Assembly: GCA_008501575.1 (NCBI GenBank)
Contig: QQUO01000343.1
Location: 1 to 13,253 of the forward strand
Length of the DNA stretch: 13,253 bases
Source of the DNA: Pseudomonadota bacterium
GTDB taxonomy: Bacteria; Pseudomonadota; Gammaproteobacteria; Xanthomonadales; Marinicellaceae
Direction of reading: 5' to 3'
Every line of letters starts with the position of its first letter. Position 1 is the first letter of the stretch. Made by a program: the position numbers and the translations under genes. The notes under the pieces were generated by a model. That model was not told the DNA's origin, did no database searches, and was given only the letters and a program-made list of their open reading frames with translations. Of the stretch, positions 12,638 to 13,253 are shown in pieces.

Positions 12638-13253
12638 TTATTTAAAGTCATCAAGTAAATCTGTTATCGTTTTATCCGTCGGGCCTTGCTGACACGCCGG
12701 CTTTATGGCTTTATGGGCTTTTAATAACATTCCAAAAGATGCAAATCTAAATGACTTATGACGGCGGCAGCGACGACAAAAGCCATGGCAGGTATTGATT
12801 CCGGATAGAGGACTGCCACCGGCACCGATGATATACAGTCGATCACAACAGACATTATCCACCAGCCAATCACCCTGCATATAATGCTGCAGCAATAAGC
12901 CAATGTTATAAGGCGGCGTACCCAAATAAGCCACACTAAAGTACAGGCCTGAAAAACCGATATTGGCATATTCTCGATGACGAATGATGATTCTTCTGTG
13001 CGCCCAAATCTGATCAAAGTGCTGAATAAATAAGTTTAAATCAGCCCATTGGCGCTCACTGTGTCGGCTCTCAAGGGTTTTCAATTGCGCTAAATCAATG
13101 TCCAATACCCGGCTTAATTTGCGGGCATGGTTTTCAGGCAAATAGCCGGTCTGTGTAAAATGACTAAAACGCCTTAAGGCCTTATTAAAATTCTTAAAAC
13201 CCATGCGTTTAACCAATTGCAGGTTATTTAATCCGGCTGCTTTTTGATGTTGC
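12638..13253 (-). CDS. Hypothetical protein, N-terminus beyond the window
   Basis: The frame stays open to the window edge (upstream codons read QHQKAAGLNNLQ before LVKRMGF), so the gene probably starts outside; a TTG at 13216 and an ATG at 13204 are internal candidates. About 205 codons are visible. The first part (LVKRMGFKNFNKALRRFSHF through KLSRVLDIDLAQL) looks like a small helix-turn-helix-type domain seen in some uncharacterised proteobacterial proteins (inference). The middle is aromatic and hydrophobic. The end is cysteine-rich: VCCDRLY, then CHGFCRRCRRH (C-x3-C-x2-C-x2-H), which could bind a metal. No function can be named. It converges on the lipoprotein gene and shares its terminator. 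Confidence 0.82.
   Translation of the reverse strand, partial: QHQKAAGLNNLQLVKRMGFKNFNKALRRFSHFTQTGYLPENHARKLSRVLDIDLAQLKTLESRHSERQWADLNLFIQHFDQIWAHRRIIIRHREYANIGFSGLYFSVAYLGTPPYNIGLLLQHYMQGDWLVDNVCCDRLYIIGAGGSPLSGINTCHGFCRRCRRHKSFRFASFGMLLKAHKAIKPACQQGPTDKTITDLLDDFK

Overview
The window looks like chromosomal DNA of a gammaproteobacterium of moderate GC. The strongest pointer is the order pgsA - tRNA-Gly(GCC) - tRNA-Cys(GCA) - tRNA-Leu(TAA), the same order as pgsA-glyW-cysT-leuZ in E. coli. A class A PBP1a with an insert between its glycosyltransferase and transpeptidase domains and a YceF-type Maf protein fit this. The sigma factor/TPR-kinase pair would suit a marine lineage such as Marinicella or relatives, but that is a guess.

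Layout. 1-3720 (minus strand): a likely operon of an ECF sigma factor lacking the usual acidic core-binding motif, a membrane Ser/Thr kinase with a large TPR region, and the start of a Maf/YceF pyrophosphatase. 3792-6257 (minus): mrcA/PBP1a, read divergently from an OmpR-type response regulator and its histidine kinase (6363-8899), which resemble the 'dedicated sortase system' two-component family although no sortase is present here. 8994-10746 (plus): pgsA and three tRNA genes. A perfect terminator follows tRNA-Gly, and the roughly 540-base tRNA-Cys/tRNA-Leu spacer holds an array of about four imperfect 96-127-base units, each with two hairpins. 10865-12137: AT-rich genes for small hypothetical proteins, two of them membrane proteins, with non-coding stretches between them. 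12289-13253: a small lipoprotein gene and, converging on it across a strong bidirectional terminator, the 3' part of an unknown gene.

How parts may work together. The sigma factor and kinase overlap and probably form one signalling unit in which phosphorylation of the sigma factor replaces an anti-sigma factor. The histidine kinase and response regulator are translationally coupled by an ATGA overlap. PBP1a, PgsA (phospholipid synthesis), the lipoprotein and the two signalling systems are all envelope-linked, but the sequence does not prove regulation between them.

The most unusual content is non-coding. One item is the structured tandem array inside the tRNA operon, where stem bases change while pairing is largely kept. 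The other is a separate pair of dispersed hairpin-rich repeats (9558-9690 and 11678-11791) sharing sequence blocks and a common predicted fold. Neither matches an element I can name.
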